Origin: Rhodothermus bifroesti
Lineage (GTDB): Bacteria; Bacteroidota; Rhodothermia; Rhodothermales; Rhodothermaceae
Reading direction: 5' to 3'
NCBI RefSeq assembly: GCF_017908595.1
Contig: NZ_JAGKTL010000003.1
Location: forward strand, 310,001 to 374,000
Length of the DNA: 64,000 nucleotides
The stretch's first letter is position 1. The number at the start of each line of letters is the position of its first letter. Under the pieces are notes generated by a model. The model had not been told where the DNA came from. It saw nothing but the letters and a program-made list of their open reading frames with translations, and searched no databases. Both the position numbers and the translations under genes were made by a program. Positions 1 through 7,592 of this stretch are shown here, piece by piece.

Positions 1-194
1 TCCCGATGGATTATGTAGTAACCGTGTGCGATCATGCTCGGGAGCATTGCCCGTATGTGCCGGCACGCCGAAAAAACTTGCACCAGAGCTTCCCTGACCC
101 TTCAGCCGTCGGGGGAGACGAAGAAGTGCGTTTGGAGGCTTTTCGCCGCGTGCGCGACCAAATTCGAAGTTGGCTTGAGAAGACTTTTCTGTAA
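1..194 (+). CDS. arsC: Arsenate reductase (thioredoxin-coupled ArsC type), C-terminal part
   Basis: The frame is open at the left edge of the window and ends at TAA, so only about 64 C-terminal residues are present. They carry the tail typical of the low-molecular-weight phosphatase-fold arsenate reductases: a TVCDHAREHCPYVP segment holding the two resolving cysteines, then a HQSFPDPS block and a closing amphipathic helix. These enzymes reduce arsenate to arsenite in the cytoplasm through a cysteine relay recharged by thioredoxin. The catalytic CX5R P-loop would lie upstream, outside the window. The family call rests on the two-cysteine spacing and the FPDP block. The gene ends directly at a terminator hairpin shared with the convergent tmRNA gene. 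Confidence 0.8.
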   Translation, partial: PMDYVVTVCDHAREHCPYVPARRKNLHQSFPDPSAVGGDEEVRLEAFRRVRDQIRSWLEKTFL

Positions 195-233
195 AAAAGT
201 TATGGCCTCCCGGGTAAGAGGCCATAACTTTTT
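194..233. terminator. Bidirectional intrinsic terminator between arsC and ssrA
   Basis: A perfect 16-base-pair stem (194-209 with 218-233) encloses an 8-base loop. The outer stem is A5 on one side and T5 on the other, and the inner 11 pairs are GC-rich. Read rightwards it ends in a T run and would stop arsC transcription. Read leftwards it also ends in a U run, just past the tmRNA 3' end. Confidence 0.85.
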
Positions 234-238
234 CGTAG

Positions 239-606
239 TGGAGATGGCGGGAGTCGAACCCGCGTCCGGATGGCCGCCCAGTCAGGCGTCTACGTGCGTA
301 GCCGGCCTATTGGGTGTCGTTCATGCCGTATGCCGGCCGGCGAGGCCAGGCATGAACCCAGGCCGATTGTGATCTCACTGCGCCAGTTCAGCCGGCACTG
401 GCCGCAGCCAGTCCGTCTTCGTCGATGCCTCACCACGCACGGACGGACGCGCAGCGTGGGAGACAGATGGCGGGCTTAATTAGGCCGCCATCGCGTACGA
501 GTAGTCGTTCGCACTTACCTTTTCCTGGCGAGATTAGCGAGCATGCCAGGCAGCTCGGCACGCAACCTGCCGTGCGTCTACCACCCGTCGAGACCGTTTC
601 ATCCCC
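239..606 (-). ncRNA. ssrA: Transfer-messenger RNA (tmRNA, SsrA)
   Basis: The minus strand begins GGGGATGAAACGGTCTCGAC and ends with the T-arm GGTTCGACTCCCGCC followed by CATCTCCA. The 5' GGGGATG pairs with the 3' CATCTCC to form the acceptor stem. The length is about 368 nt, usual for one-piece tmRNA, and the body between the two ends holds the tag reading frame and several GC-rich hairpins expected for pseudoknots. tmRNA with SmpB rescues stalled ribosomes by trans-translation. The genomic bases after the discriminator A are CTA rather than CCA, so the CCA end is probably added after transcription. Confidence 0.95.
480..512 (-). other. tmRNA proteolysis-tag reading frame (ANDYSYAMAA)
   Basis: Inside the tmRNA, the resume codon GCG opens a ten-codon frame that reads ANDYSYAMAA and ends at TAA, with a second in-phase-independent TAA just beyond. 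It matches the general bacterial tag layout: AND at the start, small hydrophobic residues at the end (cf. ANDENYALAA in E. coli). The terminal AA is what ClpXP-type proteases recognise. Confidence 0.9.
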
Positions 607-653
607 TCAAAAAACGCGCTTTTATGTACAGCCGGAGTTGCAAAAAGTTTCAC

Positions 654-1091
654 CTAACGTTCTTGAGGCACGCGTTGCAAAGCCGTGCCTGCAGGTGAAA
701 ATCCCTGTGCACCCAAGGCTGCGTGCAACTGAGGGAGTAAGTTAGCTTCTAGGCCTGCGGGAAGGTAGGGGATTTTACTCCGCCGTCCACCGAGGTACAG
801 GCGATAAGGGTGGATGAACAGGCGCACGTAGGTGCGGTCAATCGGTACGGCCTCTAGGCGGACAACCACCCGATACAGCCCCCAGTGTCGTAGCGTTCGG
901 GGTTGGGTTTGCAAAAAACTAGTGTCCGCTGCGATCAGCTCCCATCCAGAAGCCTGAAGTGCCTCAGCGACGTGCAACAGGGGCTGCCAGGTCGTGTCGG
1001 CTGCGCGGTAGTCGTAGTAAAGCGGCACCAAGCGTGGACTGCATCCCGCAACGAACCAAGCAAGCCCCCAAAACCAACTCCCGTAGCGCAT
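654..1091 (-). CDS. Small hypothetical lipoprotein
   Basis: This encodes 145 residues from the ATG at 1091. That start places a short hydrophobic signal with the lipobox-like VAGC at about residues 13-16 at the N-terminus; a longer in-frame extension upstream looks like non-coding sequence. The mature part is soluble and moderately basic, with alternating strand-like segments (RVVVRLEAVPI, TYVRLFIHPYRLYL). No family was recognised. It lies immediately upstream of the tmRNA gene on the same strand, and a strong terminator on its 5' side separates it from the hydrolase gene. It is probably attached to the periplasmic face of a membrane. The function is unknown. Confidence 0.65.
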   Translation of the reverse strand: MRYGSWFWGLAWFVAGCSPRLVPLYYDYRAADTTWQPLLHVAEALQASGWELIAADTSFLQTQPRTLRHWGLYRVVVRLEAVPIDRTYVRLFIHPYRLYLGGRRSKIPYLPAGLEANLLPQLHAALGAQGFSPAGTALQRVPQER

Positions 1092-1142
1092 AGGTTCTCG
1101 ATGGTCTTTAGCAGGCCTACGGGAATGAAAAACAGAAGATCC

Positions 1143-1185
1143 AAAAAACCGGGCAGGTACGCTCACCCGTTCGTACCTGCCCGGT
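1143..1185 (-). terminator. Intrinsic terminator downstream of the alpha/beta hydrolase gene
   Basis: A perfect 14-base-pair GC-rich stem (1148-1161 with 1172-1185) has a 10-base loop. On the minus strand it is followed by six U (the A run 1143-1148). It lies about 100 bases past the hydrolase stop and upstream of the lipoprotein start, so it should insulate the two genes. Confidence 0.85.
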
Positions 1186-1281
1186 CGGCGGAGGCTCACC
1201 GCGGTTGGCATGCAGCACCCAGGAGGCAGAGCGTGCAGCCATATCCTTCATAAAACAAAAGCAAGCAGCGTGCCAGTTCGG

Positions 1282-2145
1282 TTAGGTAGTGGAAGCGGTT
1301 CGGAAAAACAGGAGATTGGGGGATGTGGTGTCTGTTTCTGCAGACCGCGAGCGTCCGTTGAATGAGACGGTGGCCAGGCGCTGTAGAAAGGCAAGCAAAA
1401 CCGCATTAAATGCCTCGGGCTGCTCCATCATCGGCGCATGACCGCAGCGATCGATAAAATGCAGCGTAGCCTGGGGGAGCATTTGGGCAAAGCGTTGTGC
1501 CACCTCAGGTGGTGTGATGCGGTCGTTTTTTCCCCAAACCAACAGCACTGGCTGCTTCAACTGGTCGAGCCGATCGGCGACCGTTTCGGACTGAGCCGAG
1601 CGGGCCAGGCGAATCAGCCGTAGTGCTTTTTGCCGGTCATGGATAATCGCTAAAATGCGATCAATCAGGGCATCGGTAACCAGTCCAGGATCGTAGAACG
1701 TCAGCGCTGCGCGTTCACGAATATAGGCGCGGTCGTAGCGGCGAAAGGTACTGGTGCCTAGTTCAACTTCCTCGATACCGCTTGAGCCTGTAAGCACTAA
1801 GGCGACAACCTGGTCGGGATAAGTTAGGGTGTACAGCAGGGCCAGTTGACCCCCCAACGAGTTGCCTACAAAAATTACGGGCGATAGGTGAAGCGCACTT
1901 ACAAAGCGATGCATAAAGGCTACGAGGCTGGGTACATTAGCCGCTTTGAGCGGCATATCATACATCGGAAGTAGTGGCGCCAGTGCGTGGTAGCCGGCTT
2001 GGGCTAGGGCTAGGAGCGTATGATCCCAGTTTGACGGCTCTCCGAGCATGCCGTGCAACAAGACCAGGGAAGGTTTGCGTTGCGCCAGACCGGCTTCTAA
2101 ATACACAAAAGAGGCTTGTCGACGCTCTGTGACAACCAACGTCAT
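1282..2145 (-). CDS. Alpha/beta-fold hydrolase
   Basis: This 287-residue protein has the complete alpha/beta hydrolase signature. The oxyanion-hole motif LLHGMLG is near residue 29, the nucleophile elbow GNSLGG has Ser96, the acid is probably Asp208 in WGKNDRITP, and the catalytic His236 is in CGHAPMMEQPEAF. The layout is that of small cytoplasmic esterases and C-C hydrolases of the MhpC/BphD type. The substrate cannot be read from sequence. The start at 2145 was chosen because the protein family begins there; the frame extends about 80 codons upstream into sequence that does not look coding and that covers the divergent COX24-like gene. Its terminator follows about 100 bases after the stop. 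Confidence 0.85.
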   Translation of the reverse strand: MTLVVTERRQASFVYLEAGLAQRKPSLVLLHGMLGEPSNWDHTLLALAQAGYHALAPLLPMYDMPLKAANVPSLVAFMHRFVSALHLSPVIFVGNSLGGQLALLYTLTYPDQVVALVLTGSSGIEEVELGTSTFRRYDRAYIRERAALTFYDPGLVTDALIDRILAIIHDRQKALRLIRLARSAQSETVADRLDQLKQPVLLVWGKNDRITPPEVAQRFAQMLPQATLHFIDRCGHAPMMEQPEAFNAVLLAFLQRLATVSFNGRSRSAETDTTSPNLLFFRTASTT

Positions 2146-2251
2146 GAAGGCTTCCCCACGTTGCCTCAATCGTACGCGAAAAAGATACGATAAGGGGCAT
2201 GGTAGATGCCAATCTAAGCAATCTTTCGAAACCCGCTTGTAGAGCCTAGCG

Positions 2252-2280
2252 TTTACGTTTCCCTGTCTGTAGTGTAGATT
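2252..2280 (+). promoter_or_regulatory. Putative promoter for the COX24-like small gene
   Basis: TTTACG and TAGATT are separated by 17 bases, and the predicted start of transcription lies about 20 bases before the small gene's ATG. It fits a sigma70-type layout and lies in the divergent gap. It is prediction by pattern only. Confidence 0.35.
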
Positions 2281-2305
2281 CCCTAAACCTTGGATCAAAA
2301 AACGT

Positions 2306-2401
2306 ATGCCTTGCGGACGGAAACGGAAACGGAAAAAAATTGCTACGCACAAGCGGAAAAAGCGGCTTCGCAAAAACCGGCACAAAAAGAAAAACCGCTA
2401 A
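2306..2401 (+). CDS. AURKAIP1/COX24 domain-containing small basic protein
   Basis: This 31-codon gene runs from ATG to TAA and encodes an extremely basic peptide: about two thirds of the residues are Lys, Arg or His. It contains the run RKRKKIATHKRKKRLRKNRH. This matches the short bacterial proteins annotated as AURKAIP1/COX24 domain proteins, which are widespread in Bacteroidota and relatives. They are related to the C-terminal domain of the mitochondrial small-subunit protein mS38 (AURKAIP1 in animals, Cox24/Qri5 in yeast). A ribosome-associated role is therefore likely but is inference. The gene sits in the gap between the hydrolase and YtxH genes, with a promoter-like site about 20 bases upstream. 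It is too short for most gene finders, but its composition and family match make it convincing. Confidence 0.85.
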   Translation: MPCGRKRKRKKIATHKRKKRLRKNRHKKKNR

Positions 2402-2452
2402 TTGGCATGGCTTTTTGCGTATACTTGGGTGTTGGCTAACCAAGAAATCAAC

Positions 2453-2782
2453 ATGAAAACCTATACACGTGGGCAACTCCTGGTAGCCGGATTGGCGGGT
2501 ATGGTAGCAGGCAGCGTGGTTGGGTTTGTTGTAGGATTGCTGGTGGCACCGGAAACAGGAGGACAGTTGCGCCGCCGGCTGTCTTACCGTATGACCCAGC
2601 TGAGCGAGCGTTTGCAAGGAATGGTAGAATCCTTGCTGCATCCACCTGAGCCCAGCGAAGCACAGCGGACGGGAGATGCGCTGGTGGCCAATGCCCGAGC
2701 GCAAGCGGAAACCATCCGGCAGGATATTGACGCGCTTTTGGGCGACTTGCGCCGCAAGCGGGCATCTTCGTCGAGCGCCTAA
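2453..2782 (+). CDS. YtxH domain-containing protein
   Basis: This 109-residue protein starts at ATG 2453. Residues about 8-30 are a glycine-rich hydrophobic segment (LAGMVAGSVVGFVVGLLVAPETGGQ), the hallmark of the YtxH family. An amphipathic, probably coiled-coil tail rich in Gln, Arg and Glu follows, ending in Ser-rich residues. YtxH proteins are small membrane proteins of uncertain function, linked to general stress in Bacillus. In Bacteroidota they are common single genes. An upstream in-frame extension exists but would put extra hydrophobic residues before a clean start. It is followed 20 bases later by the yaaA-like gene and may be co-transcribed with it. Confidence 0.7.
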   Translation: MKTYTRGQLLVAGLAGMVAGSVVGFVVGLLVAPETGGQLRRRLSYRMTQLSERLQGMVESLLHPPEPSEAQRTGDALVANARAQAETIRQDIDALLGDLRRKRASSSSA

Positions 2783-2802
2783 AGCGCTAAGCAGCACGCT
2801 CC

Positions 2803-3615
2803 ATGCCTGAATTTGCCATTCTTCTACCTCCTGCCGAAGGTAAAAAGGCAGGGGGTAACCCGTTGGCTCCTAACGTGTTCGACTATCGCGCGCCGAACAC
2901 GTTTAACTACTTTAGCGAGCTCAACCTTGAGCGGCGGCGGCTCATCGATGCCTTACAGCAGGCAATTCATAAAGGATGTGACTTGGAAAAACTTTTCGGC
3001 CTCAAAGGCCCTATGTTGGACGAAGCGGTGCGCATCACGTTGGCGCTCTACAAAGCCCCGCTTATGGCTGCCTTAGACCGGTACAGTCCTGGCGTGATGT
3101 ACCAAGCTTTGGATTTTGCCAGTCTTCCTACCGGAGCGCAGCGCCGTTTTCTGGAAAATACAATCATTTTTTCGGGTCTTTTTGGACTGCTCCGGCCAGA
3201 TGATCTCATTCCCAACTATCGCTTGCGCATGGACGCCGTGGTGCCGGGCATCGGTAAAGTCTCGCGTTACTGGCGACCGCATATCAGTCCTCTGCTCAAT
3301 GAGCTGCTTAAGGACCGCGTGGTGTGGAACTTGCTTTCTACGGTTCATCAAGAAGCCTGGGAAGATGCCCACACCTATCACCAAATGGTTGAGGTGCGGT
3401 TCTTTCGGGAACAGAAGGGCGTACGCCGGCCGGTAACCCATGGCGTAAAACCGTTACGTGGGCGTTTAGTTAATTTTATTGTACGTGAAGGTTTGGCTGA
3501 CCCGGAAGGGCTTCGCGCTTGGCGCGATCCTGAAGGATACGTGCTCGACGCGGCTTCTAGCCAGTTCGATGCGGTCATGCGGCGCGTGGTACTGGTTATG
3601 GTCAAACGCAGCTGA
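2803..3615 (+). CDS. yaaA: YaaA family protein (peroxide stress / DUF328)
   Basis: The protein has 270 residues, close to the family norm of about 250-260. Family landmarks seen are the N-terminal ILLPPAEGKK motif, the central FSGLFGLLRPDDLIPNYRLRMD block, VVWNLLSTVHQEAW, and the C-terminal RGRLVNFIVREGL with a GYVLD end. E. coli YaaA limits free intracellular iron and so reduces Fenton damage during peroxide stress, and the fold binds DNA. The gene lies 6 bases before uridine kinase on the same strand, so the two probably share a transcript. Confidence 0.85.
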   Translation: MPEFAILLPPAEGKKAGGNPLAPNVFDYRAPNTFNYFSELNLERRRLIDALQQAIHKGCDLEKLFGLKGPMLDEAVRITLALYKAPLMAALDRYSPGVMYQALDFASLPTGAQRRFLENTIIFSGLFGLLRPDDLIPNYRLRMDAVVPGIGKVSRYWRPHISPLLNELLKDRVVWNLLSTVHQEAWEDAHTYHQMVEVRFFREQKGVRRPVTHGVKPLRGRLVNFIVREGLADPEGLRAWRDPEGYVLDAASSQFDAVMRRVVLVMVKRS

Positions 3616-3621
3616 CGGGCC

Positions 3622-4251
3622 ATGGGGCGACCGGTGGTCATTGGCATTGCAGGGGGATCCGGCTCGGGAAAAACAACTGTACTGCGCAAAATCGTCGAAG
3701 CCTTTGGGCCTGCTTACATCGCCGTTTTGGAGCACGATGCTTACTATAAAGACCTAAGTCATTTACCCTTTGAAGAGCGCGTGCGGGTTAACTTCGATCA
3801 CCCGGACGCACTCGAAACCGAACTGCTTCGGGCACACTTAGACGAGCTGCTGGCTGGAAGACCTATCGAAAAACCAGTCTACAACTTTACCACACACACC
3901 CGAGCCCCTTATACAGTTCGCATTGAACCCCGTCCGGTAATCATCTTGGAAGGTATTCTCGTGCTGGCTGAGCCCTTGCTACGCGAGCGTATGGACATTA
4001 AGCTTTACGTGGATGCTCCCGACGACGTACGGCTTATTCGCCGCATCCGGCGGGATATGGAAGAGCGGGGGCGCACAATCGAATCGATTCTGGAGCAGTA
4101 CGAGCGTACGGTCCGTCCTATGCATTTGGAGTTTGTCGAGCCTTCTCGACGCTTAGCCGACGTGATTATTCCTGGGGGTGGCTATAACCAGGTAGCCATC
4201 GACATGGTGCTGGCAAGAATTGCAGCGCTTTTAGAAACTTATGCGCTCTAG
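3622..4251 (+). CDS. udk: Uridine kinase
   Basis: The protein has 209 residues. The P-loop GIAGGSGSGKT is at residues 8-18, and the uridine-binding NFDHPDA block is near residues 57-63. The VYNFTTHTR and PVIILEGILVL segments, and an Arg-rich lid (RLIRRIRRDMEERGR), match uridine/cytidine kinases. It phosphorylates uridine and cytidine with ATP or GTP in pyrimidine salvage. It follows the yaaA-like gene closely. Its TAG stop overlaps the stop codon of the convergent coaX gene through CTAG. Confidence 0.92.
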   Translation: MGRPVVIGIAGGSGSGKTTVLRKIVEAFGPAYIAVLEHDAYYKDLSHLPFEERVRVNFDHPDALETELLRAHLDELLAGRPIEKPVYNFTTHTRAPYTVRIEPRPVIILEGILVLAEPLLRERMDIKLYVDAPDDVRLIRRIRRDMEERGRTIESILEQYERTVRPMHLEFVEPSRRLADVIIPGGGYNQVAIDMVLARIAALLETYAL

Positions 4252-5018
4252 CGGCCTCGCTCTGGGTTCAGTGCAAGCAGCAAGCGTACGCCTTCCAGCA
4301 CCAGATAGGGCTCTAGGTGTACTTTGGTCCCTAGGTGCGGCTCTAGTAGCGTAGCCCAACCACCGCTCAACACCACCACAGGTTCCGCAGCAAGTGCGGT
4401 CGTTACACGTCGAAGTAGGCCGCATGCGCTTTCAACAAAGCCGTATAAAATGCCGGCTTGGAGGGCTTCCTGCGTAGAACGCCCGATTGGAGAAAAAGGC
4501 CAGTCAAGCGGCACTTCGGGGAGCTGTGCGGTACCGGTAGCCAGCGCACGCCGAAGCAGCTCCGGACCTGGAGCAATGAGACCGCCCTGGAAGCATCCGG
4601 TTGCGTCAATCACCTCAAGGGTAAGTGCAGTGCCGGCCAAAAGCACCACAACCGGACGATGTCCTGCCTGGCCATAGTGCACCCAAGCTGCTGCTGCAGC
4701 GGCTAGACGATCGGCACCCAAAGTATGGGGCGTTTGGTAGCTTAGCCGCACAGGCAGCTGCCAATCCGGACCAATAAGCGCAGGGCATCGGCCAGTTATG
4801 CGCGCCACTGCTTCCTGCACGCGGCCGCTTAGCGCTGGTACAACCGAAGCCATGGCTGCCCGACTGGGCCGGTAGCCTTCCAGCGCGGCCTCGAGTGCCA
4901 CGTCTAACGCAACTCCCTTGATCGGTACGTTAAATGCATGGAGCAGGCGCTCTCCAGCAAAGAGGCCGCCTTTTAGCGCGCTGTTGCCTAAGTCAAGCGT
5001 TAGCCAAATTTCTTGCAT
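4248..5018 (-). CDS. coaX: Type III pantothenate kinase
   Basis: This 256-residue protein of the ASKHA fold has LTLDLGNSALKGG at the N-terminus (phosphate-binding Asp at about residue 7), THTLGADRLAAAAAAW (the GADR motif), and GTALTLEVID followed by GGLIAPG. It phosphorylates pantothenate as the first step of coenzyme A synthesis. Type III enzymes use monovalent cations and are not inhibited by CoA. Position 5018 is the ATG next to the family's normal start; a slightly longer frame is possible. An upstream lipoprotein gene lies 37 bases away on the same strand, and the two may be co-transcribed. Confidence 0.9.
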   Translation of the reverse strand: MQEIWLTLDLGNSALKGGLFAGERLLHAFNVPIKGVALDVALEAALEGYRPSRAAMASVVPALSGRVQEAVARITGRCPALIGPDWQLPVRLSYQTPHTLGADRLAAAAAAWVHYGQAGHRPVVVLLAGTALTLEVIDATGCFQGGLIAPGPELLRRALATGTAQLPEVPLDWPFSPIGRSTQEALQAGILYGFVESACGLLRRVTTALAAEPVVVLSGGWATLLEPHLGTKVHLEPYLVLEGVRLLLALNPERGR

Positions 5019-5055
5019 ATTACCAAGGCCGCTGCTCAAAAGGGCAAACGGCAAC

Positions 5056-5805
5056 CTATTGTTTGTGCGCTAAGACCGTTGGGTTTAGGTCAAAGGGCGG
5101 ATAAGTATAAGTAGCATGTAAGCATAAACGGTAAGGCGAAAGGCCGGGTGGATGGATTTCCAATGCCAGTTGCTCGGAGGCTAGGCGCCAGAAGCCCTGG
5201 CGGTCAGGAAGCAATTGCAGGCCTATGTACTGGTATTCTTGGCCAAAGAGCGTGCGCAAGGTACGCGATAGTTCGGCCCCCACCACCTGATGGTCAACCG
5301 TTAGGTAAAGTACACCCTGCCATAGCGCTTGGGCACGTTGCGTATCGACCGGTGTGATTTCTAACCTACGCAAGCGATGGCCGGCGACAAGCGTATCGTT
5401 TAGCCAATAGTAATGGTACAAACTCCGATACCGGGGTTGCACAAACGGCAAGGGTTGAGGCCAGAGGCTATGTAGTAGAGCTTGGGATGTTCGTAGGGGC
5501 GAAGCGGGTGCTTTTAAAAACGGCAGCTTCGGAAAGGTCCCGCCTCGTTGAGCCCGAAGCAAACGGGGTGGCATGCGGGGTTCAAAAAGAAATTGCTGCA
5601 CCTCCCAGCCTAGGATCTGTTTCGTAGTGCTTAAGAGGTAGGTGTGGCGTGTGACCGCTGCGGTATCTCGGGAGAGTCGCCTGAACGCCTGCACCACCGC
5701 AGTGGTGTCTAGTGGAATGGAAAGCGGTGTGGTCGGTCTCGAGGGTGGCGCAGGCGATTGGCAGGCGCCGAGGCTTAAAAAGATCGCCCAAATCAGGGAA
5801 CGCAT
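5056..5805 (-). CDS. Hypothetical lipoprotein
   Basis: The protein has 249 residues. The N-terminus MRSLIWAIFLSLGAC forms a lipoprotein signal with Cys15 in the lipobox LGAC, followed by a Pro/Ser/Thr-rich linker. The remainder has no recognised motif. It shows beta-rich segments with many Arg and Tyr (SLYHYYWLNDTLVAGHRLRRLEI) and ends with a strand-like block before a short tail. The layout suggests a beta-sheet protein anchored in the cell envelope. It lies upstream of coaX on the same strand and is divergent from the inositol-phosphatase-like gene 70 bases away. I do not recognise the family. Confidence 0.65.
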   Translation of the reverse strand: MRSLIWAIFLSLGACQSPAPPSRPTTPLSIPLDTTAVVQAFRRLSRDTAAVTRHTYLLSTTKQILGWEVQQFLFEPRMPPRLLRAQRGGTFPKLPFLKAPASPLRTSQALLHSLWPQPLPFVQPRYRSLYHYYWLNDTLVAGHRLRRLEITPVDTQRAQALWQGVLYLTVDHQVVGAELSRTLRTLFGQEYQYIGLQLLPDRQGFWRLASEQLALEIHPPGLSPYRLCLHATYTYPPFDLNPTVLAHKQ

Positions 5806-5875
5806 TGCGCTAACCGGTTTAGAAGGCGAGGCGCTCCAAGAACCCCTAAAGCGCGCTTAAGCTCCAGAGGTCTAT

Positions 5876-6685
5876 ATGTCTACATTGTACGAACAAGCGC
5901 GGGATGTAGCGGCTGAGCTCGCGTTGCAGGCCGGGCGTCTGGTGCGTTTTTATGCAGGCCGGGTAGCTGTTCGCGAGAAAGGTTATAACGAGCTGGTCAC
6001 GCGTGCTGACGAAGAAGTGCAGCGGTTTCTGGTGGAAGCCTTGCAGGCGCGCTTCCCCAATCACGCCATCCTGGCCGAGGAGGACATAGCTGGTTTGCAA
6101 GGCGCAGTTGGCCCTACGCCGTTTCGCTGGATCATCGATCCTATCGACGGTACTACAAACTTTACGCATGGCGTGCCGCCTTATGCTATTAGTCTTGCGC
6201 TGCAACATGAAGGGCAGACCGTAGTTGGGGTGGTCTACGACGTTCCCCACGATGAGCTGTTTACCGCAGTGCGTGGCGGTGGGCTCTACGTCAATGGTGT
6301 GCGCGCCCAAGTAAGCTCCACCCGTACGCTACGAGAGGCGCTGATTACAACGGGCTTCCCTTATCGCGAAGTGGTGCATCTGCGGGAGTATTTGGAAGCG
6401 CTGGGACGCGTCATTAAGGCAACGCGTGGGGTGCGGCGGCCTGGAGCGGCTTCGGTCGATCTGGCTTGGGTAGCCTGTGGGCGTTTCGACGGCTTTTTTG
6501 AAACAGGCTTGAGCCCCTGGGACGTGGCTGCCGGCATCTTGCTGGTTGAGGAAGGTGGCGGAAAAGTTACCGACTTTCACGGTCGACCCAATCCTGTCGA
6601 TGCCCGGCAGCTGCTGGCCACCAACGGCCATCTGCACGAAGCCCTCTGCAAGCTGGTCGCACCGCTCCACCACGTGTACGCTTAA
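5876..6685 (+). CDS. Inositol monophosphatase family protein
   Basis: The protein has 269 residues and carries all metal-binding motifs of the Mg-dependent, Li-sensitive phosphatase family: the AEED acidic motif (residues 67-70), WIIDPIDGTTNF (Asp88 and Asp91) and SPWDVAAGILLVEEGGG near the C-terminus. Members hydrolyse myo-inositol phosphates, and some act on NADP or fructose 1,6-bisphosphate. The substrate cannot be settled here. In bacteria the SuhB members also bind RNA polymerase. It is the first gene of a rightward run; fabI follows after 58 bases. Confidence 0.88.
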   Translation: MSTLYEQARDVAAELALQAGRLVRFYAGRVAVREKGYNELVTRADEEVQRFLVEALQARFPNHAILAEEDIAGLQGAVGPTPFRWIIDPIDGTTNFTHGVPPYAISLALQHEGQTVVGVVYDVPHDELFTAVRGGGLYVNGVRAQVSSTRTLREALITTGFPYREVVHLREYLEALGRVIKATRGVRRPGAASVDLAWVACGRFDGFFETGLSPWDVAAGILLVEEGGGKVTDFHGRPNPVDARQLLATNGHLHEALCKLVAPLHHVYA

Positions 6686-6743
6686 GGCCTCCAGTGTTGT
6701 AGTTTTGCCTTGAACCGATTCTCCAACCTGAAATTCTTGTCCT

Positions 6744-7592
6744 ATGGCACACAAGAGCTATGGCCTGCTTGAAGGCAAAAAAGGAGTTATTTTTGGCGCC
6801 CTGAATGAACAAAGCATTGCCTGGGCGATTGCCGAGGCTGTGCATCGCGAAGGTGGACGGTTCGTGCTCTCGAACGCTCCGGTCGCCAAACGGCTGGGCA
6901 CTTTAGAGACACTCGCAGCAAAAACCGGCAGTTCGATCATCTGGGCCGATGCCACCAACAACGAAGAGCTGCTTGCTCTTTTCCGGCAGGCAAAACAGAC
7001 GCTGGGTCCGCTGGATTTTATCGTCCACTCGATTGGTATGGGACTCAACATTCGCAAAAACCGTCCCTACGAAGACCTGAATTACGAGTGGTATTTTAAG
7101 ACGCTCGACATTTCGGCCGTAAGTCTGCACCGGATTATCCACTGCGCTTTAGCCGAAGAGGCGCTGGCCGATGGTGCCTCGATTGTCACGCTCAGCTATA
7201 TTGGCGCGCAGCGCACGTTTTCGCAGTACTCTGAAATGGGCGATGCGAAGGCGCTGCTGGAGAGCATTGTGCGTTCCTGGGGCTATCGTTTGGGCAAGCG
7301 GCGCATTCGGATTAATGCGATTTCACAGAGTCCAACGCGCACCACAGCTGGTTCAGGCATTACGGGTTTTGATGCAATGTATGAATTCGCGCAGCGCGTA
7401 TCGCCCCTAGGCAATGCGGATGCACAGAGCTGCGCCGATTATACCGTTACGCTGCTAAGCGACCTAACCCGTATGGTGACCATGCAGACCTTATACCATG
7501 ATGGGGGGTTTAGCAGCATGGGCATCTCCGACGAACTGATTGAGGCCTTGCAGCAGGCGTTAGAACCGCAAGGTGAGACCCAAACTTCATGA
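6744..7592 (+). CDS. fabI: Enoyl-[acyl-carrier-protein] reductase (FabI type)
   Basis: This 282-residue short-chain dehydrogenase-fold enzyme carries the FabI active site YX6K: Tyr162 and Lys169 in QYSEMGDAKA. FabI-type landmarks are GVIFGALNEQSIAWAIA (dinucleotide loop), LDFIVHSIG and RINAISQSPTRTTAGSGI. It performs the last, NAD(P)H-dependent reduction in each fatty-acid elongation cycle. It is about 20 residues longer than the E. coli enzyme, mostly at the C-terminus. The stop codon overlaps the start of the M1 peptidase gene as ATGA, suggesting translational coupling. Confidence 0.92.
   Translation: MAHKSYGLLEGKKGVIFGALNEQSIAWAIAEAVHREGGRFVLSNAPVAKRLGTLETLAAKTGSSIIWADATNNEELLALFRQAKQTLGPLDFIVHSIGMGLNIRKNRPYEDLNYEWYFKTLDISAVSLHRIIHCALAEEALADGASIVTLSYIGAQRTFSQYSEMGDAKALLESIVRSWGYRLGKRRIRINAISQSPTRTTAGSGITGFDAMYEFAQRVSPLGNADAQSCADYTVTLLSDLTRMVTMQTLYHDGGFSSMGISDELIEALQQALEPQGETQTS

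Noticed and set aside
1102-1236. A short minus-strand frame beginning MKDMAARSASW before the lipoprotein gene
   Set aside because: It runs straight through the terminator hairpin at 1143-1185 and has no family match; the region is better explained as the 3' untranslated end of the hydrolase transcript.
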